Source: Mesostigma viride (lineage: Eukaryota > Streptophyta > Mesostigmatophyceae > Mesostigmatales > Mesostigmataceae). Taken from it: a stretch of DNA of 64,000 nt. The notes under the pieces were generated by a model. The model was not told where the DNA came from, did not search any database, and worked only from the letters and a program-made list of their open reading frames with translations. Each line of letters begins with the position of its first letter. The stretch's first letter is position 1. Below are positions 1-40,209 of this stretch, one piece after another. The translations under genes and the position numbers were made by a program. Location: positions 1,731,381 through 1,795,380 of the forward strand of contig RPFO01000156.1 in the NCBI GenBank assembly GCA_009746045.1, given 5' to 3'.

Positions 1-412
1 CTTCATGAATTACATGACCTGTTTTTGCCTCATCTTTTTGTAAAGCTCGCACCCAGATTTATTGTTACCTCTCTTTTCCCCCCTCTGCTATGCATCGCAC
101 GCAGTTGCCGCTTCCGCTTATTCACTCTACCTCTCTGCATCTTTCTCTCAGATCGTGGTGCCTTGTCCTTGGGTCTATATATCTTGCCCCGCAGCGGATC
201 CTCACTAGGCTGCCTACTCCCGCATATCCAACCAGGTCACAGCTTTCTGTTTTTATACCGCTTATGGCTTACACCGCTGGCCTTATACTTGCACCCGCTG
301 TTCCCGGCAGTCGCTCAACCCGTTTATGGCTTGCTGGTTTATACTTGCACCTGCTGTTCCTTTATGCTTGCACCCGCTCTTCCTTTATACTTGCACCCAC
401 TGCTCCCCGCAG
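1..412 (+). other. 3' part of an upstream TOR intron
   Basis: No coding segment fits TOR here. The stretch is pyrimidine-rich with a repeated phrase (cacccgctgttcc-like), and ends in the acceptor CCCCGCAG before exon 1 at 413. A second copy of the acceptor plus exon start (CAGTCGCTCA) lies at 308-317. Confidence 0.7.
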
Positions 413-25110
<24,698 letters not shown>

Positions 25111-26430
25111 TCCTGTCGATTACGTTATGGATGGTAGCAGCCCCTGTGCCCTGCTGCATCGGCCACCCACTGGAGTCAGCCATGCCGGCAGCGTTCCGGC
25201 AGCATTCCGGCTGCGATGATGGGTGGTGTATGTCCTTGTGGCATCGGCATGGTAGCCCGCGGCTCATGCCATGCCGCCGTGGCGTGTGGCGGCAGGAGAA
25301 GGTGGGAGAGGGAAATGCGGCACTCGCATACAGACTACGGTCGGCTTTGCAGATGCTCGGCCCAGCTGGGCATGTGAGGGCAAGGCGCCACCTGTCCTGT
25401 CCCTGGAAGTGCCAGGCCAGCCATAGTGCCTGGCACGCTTTTGGCGGAGCGATCAGATGCACATACATATATGCGGTCCAGGAATGCACCGTCCGAGAAC
25501 TGGAGTGCATGGCCGGGGCAATCAATGCTTGTGCCCAATCGCTGGTGCCCAATCGCTGGTGCCCAATCAGCCGATCCTCACAAGGTCATGTGTTGTAACC
25601 GCGAGACTCTCAAAGTTCTAATGCCGCGTCACCTGGGGGTGCGGTTCCTGCAGTTTCATGGCATCCCCCATGGCAGCACACCATGCAGCACATTCTGCCA
25701 CGTGGGTAACCTGGATTGTAGTGTCCGAGCAACTTGTGGGTGCCGGATGCAATGTAGCTGCCAAGGAGTGTTCCTCACGATCGCTGCCAAGGAGGCCTCC
25801 TCAAGATTGTCCCTACAGTAGTTGGCATATGCTCATTGCTCCCCTGCGCCCCGTTTGGAATGGAGGCTAGCCATTGCTTAACCTAGAGCTCTGTCTCCTT
25901 GGTATGGTAAGCATGTATGGCAGTGTAACTGCAGGCCTGGAAACCCCTGCACCTGTCTTTGCGGAGCAATGTGTGCCATGCAAAGGGAGTGGTTACTCCT
26001 TTGACAGATGACAGTGTCGCGCCCGAGAACTTGCTGCAAAAGTGGCAGGCACTTTTGCCACTTGTAAACTGTTTTGTATAACAATGATTTTTTCATTGTC
26101 TCTATGCGGTCATTACTGTACTGCAGCAAAAAGTGGCAAAGGGTGCATGAACGTGCCCGCGGGCATATTACATAGTACCTGACCGCGCCGGCCATGTGTT
26201 GGTGCAAGTAAATAGTAATCACAAGTAACTAGTAATCACAATTGCTTTGTCTGTATTGCCCCTCGTGTGCATGCATTCGTCAAGCATGATGTAAAACATT
26301 GATACGCAAATCATAGAACACTACTCGCATGTTTTATTTATGACCCGGATGCACACCACGGCATACTATGCAGTGCACGTATACTAAGTGAGACAACTCT
26401 TCCTGGACGCATGATGATCCAACGCCGTGG
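25111..26430 (+). other. TOR 3' UTR and intergenic sequence
   Basis: No convincing gene. A TGTAA at 25594-25598, the green-algal type of poly(A) signal, lies 484 bp after the TOR stop and is a possible 3' end. Short direct repeats (caatcgctggtgcc) occur near 25535-25568, and a hairpin-like pair of AAGTGGCA/TGCCACTT words near 26040-26065. Confidence 0.45.
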
Positions 26431-26557
26431 AATTAATTAATTCTAATTAAACACGTGCTCCCGTTGGAGAGTCACGGAGCACCGGAGTGTTTTTAATCCC
26501 TGTATCTGCACAACGTACATGCAGGAAGAAAGGTCAGAGACCCCCTTTCTCCTTCAT
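26431..26557 (-). mobile_element. SINE-like element, family B, full-length copy
   Basis: Read on the minus strand it starts ATGAAGGAGAAAGGGGGTCT and runs through a TACAGGGATT box. It then has a hairpin (GTGCTCC, then GGGAGCAC) and ends in a TTAATTAA-type tail. The same 120-bp element is found at 30657-30776 with target-site duplications, and tail-only copies are at about 29953-30060 and 50493-50575. It has no coding capacity. I do not see a clear tRNA-type promoter in it. Confidence 0.7.
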
Positions 26558-27394
26558 GCCAGACGCATGCCACAGCAGCAATCGGACACGATAGACGATC
26601 CGGCAAACTCTGTGGGTGCAATAAGACCCGCGTGAGCATACATATCATAGCAAGGTGCGTGGGCAAGCAAGTGGAGCATAGCTAGGGCGTACGTAGCATG
26701 GCTGATTGTATACTAGGCTATGGAGCTGATATTGTGTACCGTGCGTTAGCCGTGCGCGTGACTAGGTATAGATGGCGGTCTCTCGACCGTCTCACCGGAA
26801 GCTACCGGGAAACGCAAAGGGCTGACATCCCGGGTGCACCCCCAGTGAACGCCTTGCAGAGCTTTGCATGGTTCAGCTCCCAGGCCAAACTATCGGGGGC
26901 TCCTGGACCACCGGCCGACCTGCCCGCTCGATCGACCTCGCTGCCGCTGCAGTGACGCCCTGCGGCTATATAGCCGCGGCGGACCTATTGAGCCCCCGCA
27001 GGCGCGTGTGCGAAACGGACTACCTGGTCCCACCGCTCTCCGGGCCGCCCCCCGCTGGTGGACGGCCCCCACGATGAGTGGACCCCGCGGGAATGGGCTG
27101 CTAGCTGTCGATCTCCACCCTCCGCAACGATGCGCTGCCATGGGAGCTAGTGATCGACTGCGCTCGCCGCGAGTGCCGAGTGCAGTGCTGCGTGGTTTCC
27201 CCCAGAAGCCAGGGCCCAGGGGAGACCGCAACCACCCTTGCCGACGCGAGCTCAAGGACCACTTCTTAAGAGCTAAAGCCAGCTTCTTACCCTCATGGGC
27301 CTGGTAGGTGACTGTACATAGAACTGCGCAGGTGCCACCGCCTTCCCCACTCACGGGACAAGGCGGCTCCCCCACCAGCCCTGCCGTCACCTTG

Positions 27395-27645
27395 CCCTCC
27401 CATGAGGACAAGCGGCGGTTCCTTTCTCGTCGCAAGAGGTTGCATGCACGACCTCACCTGGACGCTGGATGACGACCTGACCCCCGCTCCTGAAGCAGCA
27501 GCAGCAGCGACGCGACCCAGGGTGGCCTGAATACCTCCGCCACAAGCAGGACCCCCAGAAGCCAAGCAAAGGTGTACTGGACGGCTACTGGAGGGGCGGG
27601 GACCTGATTATCAAACGCAAGATGTGGACGCCCCCTGCGGGCTAG
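27395..27645 (+). pseudogene. LINE ORF1 C-terminal remnant
   Basis: In shifting frames the plus strand reads EDKRRFLSRRKRL, then LTWTLDDDLTPAP, then QQQQRRDPGWPEYLRH and YWRGGDL. This is the order of motifs at the C-terminus of the nucleic-acid-binding ORF1 protein of LINEs (basic FLxRRK segment, TLDDDLT, Q-rich RR..WP.Y, YW.G). At least two frameshifts are needed, so it is dead. GC-rich degenerate sequence from about 26760 may be its N-terminal half. Confidence 0.7.
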
Positions 27646-27976
27646 AATAGCCCTTAGTAGCTGTTAATCATTGGTAGTCACTGCCGCCATGCCGGCAGCC
27701 ATCAATGCCTAGAATGTTTGCCTAAACGTGCCACCATACCTTGTCACATGCACCGCCAACACACGGTACAACACAACCAGCCATAGCCTAGCTTAGCTTA
27801 GCCCTTGTACAGCCATGCTACTTGCCCACGCTCCTTGTTATGATATGCTCACATGGGTCTTATTGCACCCACTGCAGAACTTGCTGGATCGTCTATCGTG
27901 TCGAATTGCAGCTGTGGCATGCTTCTGGCATGAAGGAGAAAGGGGGTCTCTGCGCCCTTTCTTCCTGTTGTGCACA

Positions 27977-28262
27977 TAAGTACTTGCGTGTCATGCGCAA
28001 AGGCATGCCACGGAGTACTATGCTAAGTCTCATTAGAAAAAAATAATTACACAAATATCGTCTGCATCATTCCCCAACCATCACTAGATCTGAAGCACTA
28101 GATGGGGACTTGTAATCCTCATCCGAGCTGTCCTCTACTGTAATGGCAGACGAGGCGGTAGTGTAGCGGCTATATCCTCAGGGCCAATAACCTCCACCTG
28201 CGGACTTCTACCGGCCCGGCTGGCTAGCAAATTAAAGGGCCGCGGGGGCCGTGGGGAGAATT
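27977..28262. repeat. Left arm of a long inverted repeat (family C)
   Basis: Begins TAAGTACTTGCGTGTCATGC. It is repeated in inverted orientation at about 31930-32480, where a MITE interrupts the second arm. A single copy lies at about 56352-56640, and shorter pieces at about 43657-43725. It contains AGAGGACAGCTC-like and GAGGCGGTAGTGTAGCGGCT words shared by both arms. It could be a terminal inverted repeat or the 3' regions of two LINEs in opposite orientation. Confidence 0.6.
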
Positions 28263-28650
28263 AATTAATTAATTAATAAGCACGTGACTGCGTCACGTGG
28301 GTGCCAATACAGAGTAAAGGAACCTTCAACCCTATATACACAGTGAGAAGGAGGGAGGGCGCCCTAGCTTCTCTCACTGCCGCAGGTGGGCAGGCCACAG
28401 AGCGCTCTCTCCATGGCATGGTGCCGGGGCGCAACACTGTGGGTGCAATACAACCAGTGCAATACCATAGGTAGGCTGAAGCATAGCTTATGATACAAAT
28501 GTGAGGTGGGCTCAAGACGTCGGCTAATTAAGGCGCAAGCTGATGGCCACAAGGTGCCAGAGCTAATTGAAGGTACTATAACGCTGTGCGCTAATATCGT
28601 TTCAAGTGCTCTAATGCCTAAGCTATCCCATCATCGATTGCCCCCATCTA
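28262..28650 (-). repeat. LINE family A 3' UTR and tail
   Basis: Downstream of the minus-strand ORF1 stop, about 380 bp end in the palindrome CACGTGACTGCGTCACGTG and a TTAATTAATTAA tail at the low-coordinate end. The same UTR and palindrome occur at about 48601-48990 behind another ORF1 and, 5'-truncated, at 55915-56140. This identifies a dispersed family with a fixed 3' end. Confidence 0.75.
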
Positions 28651-29688
28651 GACAACTAGCTGGAGTGCTCTATCCCGGGGAAGCCCGGGGGGGCTTCCAC
28701 AGTTTCTTGTTGACATAGAGGTCCCCGCCCCGCCAGTACACTTGGGGCTTCTCGGGGTTGGTCTTGTGGCGGATGTAGTCGGGCCACTGATCGCGGCGTT
28801 GCTGCTGCTGGGCTGGCCGGTCAGGTCGTCGTCAAGCGACCAGGAGGTGTTCACCAGCTTCTTGCGGCGAGAGAGGAACCGAACTCGGGCTGTGATGTCG
28901 CTGAAGGTGAGGACCACTGGAGGGGGCCCAGCCTTGGCCCGTGGATGGGGCAGGCGGTAGGCGCCCTGCAGTATCGCACCTGGCAGCTGCATGCACGCCA
29001 AGAGCTGTTTCTTCAGCTCGTCGAGAAGAGAGTCTGGGGTCTCCTCCGGCAGCATGTCGAAGCGCCTGAGGATGACCCGGCAGCGGCGACGGTCGCGGTC
29101 AGCGGCCTCGCGGCGCGTGTCTTCCAGCTCCTGGAGCTTGGTGGTGATGGCGGTCGTGGTAGAGGATGCCTGGCTCTTGAGCAGGTCCGCCCAGGAGGCG
29201 CGAGTCGAGGGGTCATCGCTAGCCCTACCAGCAGGTTGGGAGGCGATGGTGGCCGTGCGCTCGGCGATCTCGGGGACCTGCGTGGCCAGGGCGTCTACCT
29301 TGGCAGCAACTGCCTCAAGTTTCACGGTGCCTTGGCCGACTCGGCCTTCCACCTGATTAAGGCGGGTGGTCACAGTGGCTGTGGCCTCGGAAACTTTGGT
29401 GGCAATCAGTGCTCTTGCGTAGCAGTAAACTGAGGCTGGAGCTTAAGGGAGGTTAAGGGCGACTCTGGCTTCAATGTTGTTGACCTTGGCCGAGAGAGTG
29501 TTGAGTGGGCCGTCAGGCGCGTTCAGGGCGGCGAGCTGCTCAGCCATCGGCGCCAGCTGCTCCGCCACTGCAGCTCGGATGGAGTCCGTGCTGCCAGGGG
29601 AGGTGCTGCTCTGCGGGGATGCTGCAGCTGCTGTGGCTGCCCGTCTGCGCTCATGCAGGAGGCTCCTGATCGAGGCCAGCGTAGCCAA
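28650..29688 (-). pseudogene. LINE ORF1 protein, one in-frame stop
   Basis: Nucleic-acid-binding chaperone-like ORF1 of a LINE, about 345 codons from ATG at 29688. The N-terminal part (SIRSLLHERRR, AVAEQLAPMAEQLAALNAP) and a coiled-coil-like TRLNQVEG segment are followed by an RRM-like part (CRVILRRFDMLPEETPDSLL, LPHPRAKAGPPPVVLTFSD, RVRFLSRRKKL) and the C-terminal SLDDDLT motif. Both segments are in the same frame, separated by a single TAA at 29443-29445. A frame change near the C-terminus garbles the YWRG motif. Related copies are at 39.6-43.0, 45.97-46.47 and 49.0-50.1 kb. No RT follows it before the 3' UTR. Confidence 0.75.
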
Positions 29689-29699
29689 TCTGGGTGATG

Positions 29700-29957
29700 T
29701 CGTGGGCGTCGCAGCGCAGGTAGCTGCACATGATGAATCCGTGGGGAGAAAACAGGAGCATACCCCTCAGGAACTAGGTGCTTATCGCAGATGGCAGCCC
29801 ATTTCTCCTTGTCAATCATGCGGGCGCGGAGTAAGGATAGTCCCAGAAGCCCTGCATCTTCAAGCAGTTGTGTCACATAGGACCGGGTCGCGCCGCGCCG
29901 TTGCCGGGCGCGCGCAAGTTTGCCAGTGGGTTGCGATGGGACAAGTTGTGCATGCAC
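29700..29957 (-). pseudogene. LINE ORF2 C-terminal fragment
   Basis: The minus strand reads TRSYVTQLLEDAGLL and RARMIDKEKWAAICDKH, the pattern (YV.QL..D.GL...lr.am.Dr..W) found at the extreme C-terminus of L1-type ORF2 proteins. The same block occurs in degenerate form at about 31750-31900 and 56530-56580. Here it lies directly upstream of ORF1 on the same strand, the reverse of the usual ORF1-ORF2 order. It is therefore either a tandem insertion or an unusual layout. Confidence 0.6.
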
Positions 29958-30646
29958 ATACAGGGATTAAAAGCACTCCGGTGCTCCGTGACTCCCCAAC
30001 GGGAGCACGAGTTTTATTAATTATAATTAATCAATCAATTAGTTAATTAATTAATTAATGGGAGTGGACAATATAATTTCACCGGAGGTGGTTGTTAAGA
30101 TGCCTGAGCTTGAGCGTTTCCTCCGGCCGGGGTGTTTGCAACCGGAGTCCGGATTCTATGAGATGGCTTCCCCCCGCTGATATATTGGACGACCACTGTC
30201 CGGGTCATGCTCTACAAGGGCCGGCAACGGGTCCGCCGCGGATACCGGCAACTACCGCGGTGTATGCCTCCAAAGCTAGCTGCGTGCTGAAAGTGGTTGT
30301 GCGTCTCCTGCTGGGCCGCATGCGTGCCAGCCTCGATTACCATTTAGGTGAGTCCCATGCAGCTAATGGGCTTCGGTGTTGGTCGCAATTGTGTTATGGT
30401 CACCATGACTGCGCGCCGGCCGCCTGATCAAGGAAGTGGGCTGCCCCCGGCCTCTTATACCATTGCTATATTGAACTTCGTGGATTACACCAAGGAATTC
30501 GATACGGTTATATATGGGACGCAAAGGTTTTCACCTTTGCGGAGTGTCTGATCAGAATATATGGGACGCCCTGTGCATGGGTGGTCCTCCACCTGTTCCG
30601 TGTCCCATCCTATAAATTGTTTCGAGTGATCATCCACCAGTTCGGC

Positions 30647-30786
30647 TATGACCGGCATGAAGGAGAAAGGGGGTCTCTGCTCTTTCTTCCTGTTGTGCAC
30701 ATATACAGGGATTGAAAGCACTCCGTGGTGCTCCGTGACTCCCCAACGGGAGCACGAATTTAATTAATAAATTAATTATGACCGGC
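30647..30786 (+). mobile_element. SINE-like family B insertion with 10-bp TSD
   Basis: The element body 30657-30776 starts ATGAAGGAGAAAGGGGG, carries the GTGCTCCGTGACTCCCCAAC hairpin half with GGGAGCAC, and ends in a TTAATTAATAAATTAAT-type tail. TATGACCGGC flanks it on both sides (30647-30656 and 30777-30786), a perfect 10-bp target-site duplication. Removing one copy and the insert rejoins the RT pseudogene. It has no ORF and presumably depends on a LINE RT. Confidence 0.8.
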
Positions 30787-30998
30787 CCAGGTCCGTTCCG
30801 CTGACGGCGTCTGAGACTCCGGCATTCCCCCTGCACACCGGGGTGTGGCAGGGCTGTGTTCTCTCCCCATATCTATTGATCATATATTATGACGTGGACT
30901 ACACTAAAAATATTATGAGGCGTGCACAATTAGCCCACTTTGCCCGGGTGGAGGGGCGCCCGCCGGGGATCGAGATCACGGGGTACGCCAGCTACGGT

Positions 30999-31031
30999 GG
31001 GGTTGAACCGCCCTAGCTCTACCGACTGAGC
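30999..31031 (-). other. tRNA-like A-box and B-box fragment
   Basis: On the minus strand GCTCAGTCGGTAGAGC (31031-31016) matches the D-arm/A-box of tRNAs, and GGTTCAACCCC (31009-30999) matches the B-box, but only six bases separate them. There is no room for an anticodon arm, so it is not a tRNA gene. It could be a collapsed tRNA-derived piece, or chance resemblance in the RT pseudogene. Confidence 0.4.
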
Positions 31032-32083
31032 GATCTCTGATCTACGCTGATGACACGACGCCCGTGGAGACCGTGGAGTCCGGCGCCCAACTCTGGCTAG
31101 ATAGCATGTCACTGGAAGCGCGGGCGGTGGGGCTTATTATCAGCATGCAAGAAAACGGAGTTCATGGCCATCGGCTTTCCCGCTGCATGGGACCACCCAC
31201 CCACCCTCCTGCTGGACGGCAGCCCCGTCACCCCGGCCGGGCGACTCGCTTCAAGCTCCTTGGCAGCTGGCTCCCCTGAGTCCACAGCCGACGACATCAA
31301 CACCCGCATTGGCTGGAGGCCTGGGCGGCCCTCCGCCGCCTCGATCGGTTCTGGACATGTCGCTACTGAGTGAGCGGCGCAAGCGCATTCTGTTCAAGGC
31401 CCTTGTCCTCAGCATCCTCCTTTACGGCTGCTAGGCGTGGACCCAGCTGGACCACCTGGGCGCTGAGCAAGCAGCTTGATGGCACAGTCACTCGAATTTG
31501 CTTTGTCACATCCTCGGCATCCGCTACCAAGAGCGCCGCACCCGCGCTGAGCTCGACTGCGAGCTCCCTCTTGTCACCCATTCCATCCGCCGGACAGGTG
31601 CCGCCGCCCGATCCTCTTTGCCGGCCATCTTGCCCGCACAGACTGGTCAGGTGAATACCGATGTGGGCCCTGCGGGCGGGCTTAGGACTGGCCAACCAGG
31701 TATAGACACCTCCTCCTATGGCGCTAGGGTCCCTTTGCCCCGTCGCAACCCACTGGCAAACTTGCGCGCGCCCCGCACCGACGCGGCGCGACCCGGACCT
31801 ATGTGACACAACTACTTGAGGATGCAGGGCTTCTGTGATGTTCTGTGCTCCGGACGCGCATGCATGATAGACAAGTAGAAATGGGCTGCCGTCTACGATA
31901 AGCACCTTCCTGTGTGGCATGCTCAGGACTGGATTCTCCCCACGGGCCCCGCGGCCGATTGGTAGAATGCAGGGTACAAGTCCTCAGGTGGAGGTTATTG
32001 CCGGCCCCTGAGGATAGCCGCTACACTACCGCCTCGTCTGCCCTTACAGTATTGTAGAGGACAGCTCAGATGCATGAGGATTA

Positions 32084-32351
32084 TACACCCCCCCCTTGAT
32101 GTTTAAGAATGGGGTCCGACCGACCCAGGGCTGCGATCTTCCAAAAATCCAGGGTTGACAATCTGAAATTTTGATGTTCATGAAGTAGGCATAAACCCTC
32201 CTCGCGTACCACTGACCGCGACTCTAAAGCAGGCTTTGGTGCCTACTTTAAGATCTTTTTGCCAAAACCAGCCATGCGATCTTAAACAAAAAATTTTCAA
32301 AATCCAGGGTCTCAAGATCTTCAACCTGAGAATCGTCAAAGGGGGGGTGTA
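32084..32351. mobile_element. MITE-like element, copy 1
   Basis: A 268-bp segment whose ends are inverted repeats of TACACCCCCCC...TTGATG type. It contains GGGGTCCGACCGACCCAGGG near one end and AATCCAGGGTCTCAAGATCT near the other. A shorter relative with the same words is at 38413-38607. It interrupts the right arm of the family C inverted repeat, so it inserted later. It has no coding capacity. Confidence 0.72.
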
Positions 32352-32479
32352 TCCCCCTCTAGTGACTATATGGTTGGGGCATGATGCAGACGATATTTGT
32401 AACTTTCGTGTCATTATTTTTCTAATGAGATGAGCATAGTACTCTGTGGCATGCCCATGCGCATGACACGCAAGTACTT

Positions 32480-32908
32480 ACTTACTGAATTCCTCTACTA
32501 TCCATGTATCAAAGAGACATTCATGTATCAAGGAGACAACCAGCGCAGGCCAGAAATCGTATGCATGTATGCATGTATGGTTCCGGTGAACGTTCATATG
32601 TACAAAAAAACATACATGGCCTATCCACAAGTCCACTACCAGACATCCCTGTCTGTGGACCTGGGAAAGTTACACACATGTATGGCCGAGTGCCTCCTTA
32701 ACGCATGGGATAAAAGGCATGAAGCTGGTGACCCTCTTCCAGGCACACATCTACGTTGCGCAATTGCTCCACCAGCAAGTCAATACTTAACTCTCTTGAC
32801 TCCACATCACCACCGACCATGACCGAGACCTCCGGTCTCGGTTGTTCTCAGTTCCAAGGTCATTCCATGGTGACACGATTCACCTACCCTAGAGCTTATC
32901 TAACTATC
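32480..32908. other. Region downstream of the cysteine protease
   Basis: No gene is supported. It should hold the 3' UTR of the minus-strand protease. The plus-strand TTACA near 32666, TGTAA on the coding strand, is one possible poly(A) signal, weakly supported by position. Confidence 0.3.
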
Positions 32909-38057
<5,149 letters not shown>

Positions 38058-38412
38058 GGTGCGAGGTTGTCTTTGCTTTCCGGATACAACAGTCACGAAA
38101 GAGGCCTGCAATGAAGTACGTACGTGGGCACCGGATTGTGAAATATTATCTGCTCGACGCTTTCGTTTATGGCTTCCGGGCTCCGGCAAGCCTCGATGAT
38201 CGAAGCATGACCCCTCGAGATGCTGACGGTGGCGAACGAATCGGTGACAGCCACGTAACACCACGGAGCATCTGCCGTCCACCTCGGACAACAGCAACAG
38301 CCTTGAACTAGCGCTGCCCGTAGATTCTTGGCAAGCGGACAGAACTGTAAAGCGAGCAGTGCCTAGCAGGCGAGCACTACAGACAAGCGGAACGTCACGT
38401 GCCAATTGCCAA

Positions 38413-38607
38413 GTACACCCCCCCCTTGATTCCAGAAAGGGGTCCGACCAATCCAGGGCTCACAATCCTCAATACTCCTGTGATTCTATTATACTAAGTT
38501 CTACTATATTATACTACAATTATACTACTAGTAGAGGTCAAATCCAGGGTCTCATGATCTTCAACCTGAGAATCTTAGACATCAAAGGGGGGCCGCCGGG
38601 GGTGTAC
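38413..38607. mobile_element. MITE-like element, copy 2
   Basis: 195 bp bounded by perfect 10-bp inverted repeats GTACACCCCC (38413-38422) and GGGGGTGTAC (38598-38607). It shares GGGGTCCGACC, CCAGGGCTC, AATCCAGGGTCTCA and AACCTGAGAATC with copy 1 at 32084-32351. It lies about 350 bp upstream of the protease start codon, so it may sit in that promoter. Confidence 0.78.
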
Positions 38608-39319
38608 ATATTCAGTACTAACTGATCCACCCCCGGCCCCCGGCCCCCGGCCCGAGCTCCGCCAGACTGAGAGGCTGACAGGACGACGAAAATGTTTGAA
38701 ATGGCGGCTGTGGCGGATTTACGATTTTCACCCGCCTATGCTTCATTCGAGGACTGAGATAAAGTTTAGCCCATCGAAACCTCCTGCGCGAGACCCTCCT
38801 AATGAGCTCTCATGATTGCGCCACCCATGCGCAGCTTTGACATACTTATCGTCGCCCTGCCAACTGAGCCGACGCCTCATCGACTCCTTCTGGGGCCCAG
38901 CACTGTAAACAGGCCTTATTTCCTCAACCGCTGGCGCGATGTTTCCCTCTTTTACCTCGCCTGCCCGTGCCCACGATTCGAGCTTTCTTGGGTCAATTCT
39001 GCGCGCATTTACCAGAATCATTCTAGCCCCACCGACGATTCAGCAGCCCCTTTGGCTGTTGAGTGAGCGATGTCCGACTGGCATGATGGAGAGGCCTCCA
39101 TCACATTGGCAACCTCACCAGTGGCCCACATGTACCGACAAGACCTACATGTCGAGCTCCTCGGCCCGGCCTCACGCAGTAGCTGTCACCACGCGAGACG
39201 CCTTGAGACTCTCGGCATCATTTTTCCCATGCAATATCACGCCCTCGATTCGCAACAAGGCCCGTCTCCTCCATGGCCGACTGCCGGCTGTGCCGTAACA
39301 GGAAATGTCCGGGTGATAG

Positions 39320-39490
39320 CAGGCAGTCCTCGTGGTCCCAGCCCAGTTTGAGCACCGCATCCACTCTCTCTCCCGTCTTTGGACTGCCATGCAGGACAAG
39401 ACGCGGTGGAAGAAGATTGTCAAGGCGCACACGCCCGACCCTGTGGGCAAGCCACCTCCCCCCAAGCGGAGGAGGCGTTTTGATGAGTAG
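39320..39490 (+). pseudogene. LINE ORF2 C-terminal fragment
   Basis: The frame ending at 39490 reads FEHRIHSLSRLWTAMQDKTR then WKKIVKAHTPD and a basic KRRRRFDE end. The AMQDK.RW.KIV pattern is typical of L1-type ORF2 C-termini. Upstream sequence (38.7-39.3 kb) has short open frames without recognisable domains. Confidence 0.5.
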
Positions 39491-39597
39491 TGCAGTTAGG
39501 ATTTTCTAGATAGAGTTAGGATAGTTCGATCACGCGGCTTCCTCCACCCCATCCATCATGAAATATGTGCTACATGACCTCCCCACGGAGGCATGTT

Positions 39598-39627
39598 ATA
39601 ATTTAATTTAATTTAATTTAATTTAAT
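39598..39627 (+). repeat. (AATTT)n microsatellite
   Basis: About six AATTTAATTT-type pentanucleotide units, possibly the tail of the LINE fragment that ends just upstream. Confidence 0.8.
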
Positions 39628-40209
39628 AGCAGGCAGTCGCAGCCCAGCTTCAACGGCAGACGCTTGACCTCCGCGAGGAGGCCGAGCTTGCCAAGCGCAG
39701 CCTAAACGTCATTAATTGTCAGGAACTTCGACATGTCCAGAGGAAGGTGAGAATTCCGAGAAGCTTACGCGTGCGTTTGAGAGAGACTGAATCCTAAGTT
39801 GGTCGCATGGGCCTGAATGGTGAGATCGAGCTGGCTGCCCACCGCCTTCCCCGCGCGCGGGGTAAGGCAGGGCCGCCCCCGCTCCTCCTCACCTTTAACC
39901 CCTAAACCGTCCTCGTGCCGATTTTCGACTGCGAGTTTTTCTCATGCCTCACATTCGGCATGAGTTTGTGCGCCCTGTAGGGATTTGGCGGGAAGGATTT
40001 GGCGGGAACCAACTAGACCACCGAAAAGATCTAGATTCACTCTATCCGTAGGACACTTGTCTGACCGTATTTGACCACCGTATCAGGGTGGAAACCCTGG
40101 TCAAAGTCAACAGGGTACCCTGGTGCATGCAGGTTTGGGCGGTAAAAAAAATTGACAAAAACGTACGAAAACGAAGGATGCGAAAAAAGGGGGGAGCGCG
40201 GACGTAGAC

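Larger units (their letters stand above)
30090..31930 (+). pseudogene. L1-type LINE ORF2 reverse transcriptase, degenerate
   Basis: Pieces in different frames follow the order of RT blocks: LKVVVRLLLGRMRASLDYHL (block 1), FVDYTKEFDTVI (catalytic block A), GVWQGCVLSPYLL (block B), LIYADDTT (YADD, block C), PTLLLDGSPVTP, RRKRILFKALVLSILLYGC (thumb) and SQPTGKLAR...TYVTQLLEDAGLL (C-terminus). Multiple frameshifts and stops make it non-functional. A 120-bp SINE-like element is inserted between blocks A and B at 30657-30776, and a tRNA-like piece sits just before YADD. Confidence 0.75.

Noticed and set aside
30999..31031. Functional tRNA gene
   Set aside because: A-box and B-box are only six bases apart, so the anticodon arm is absent.
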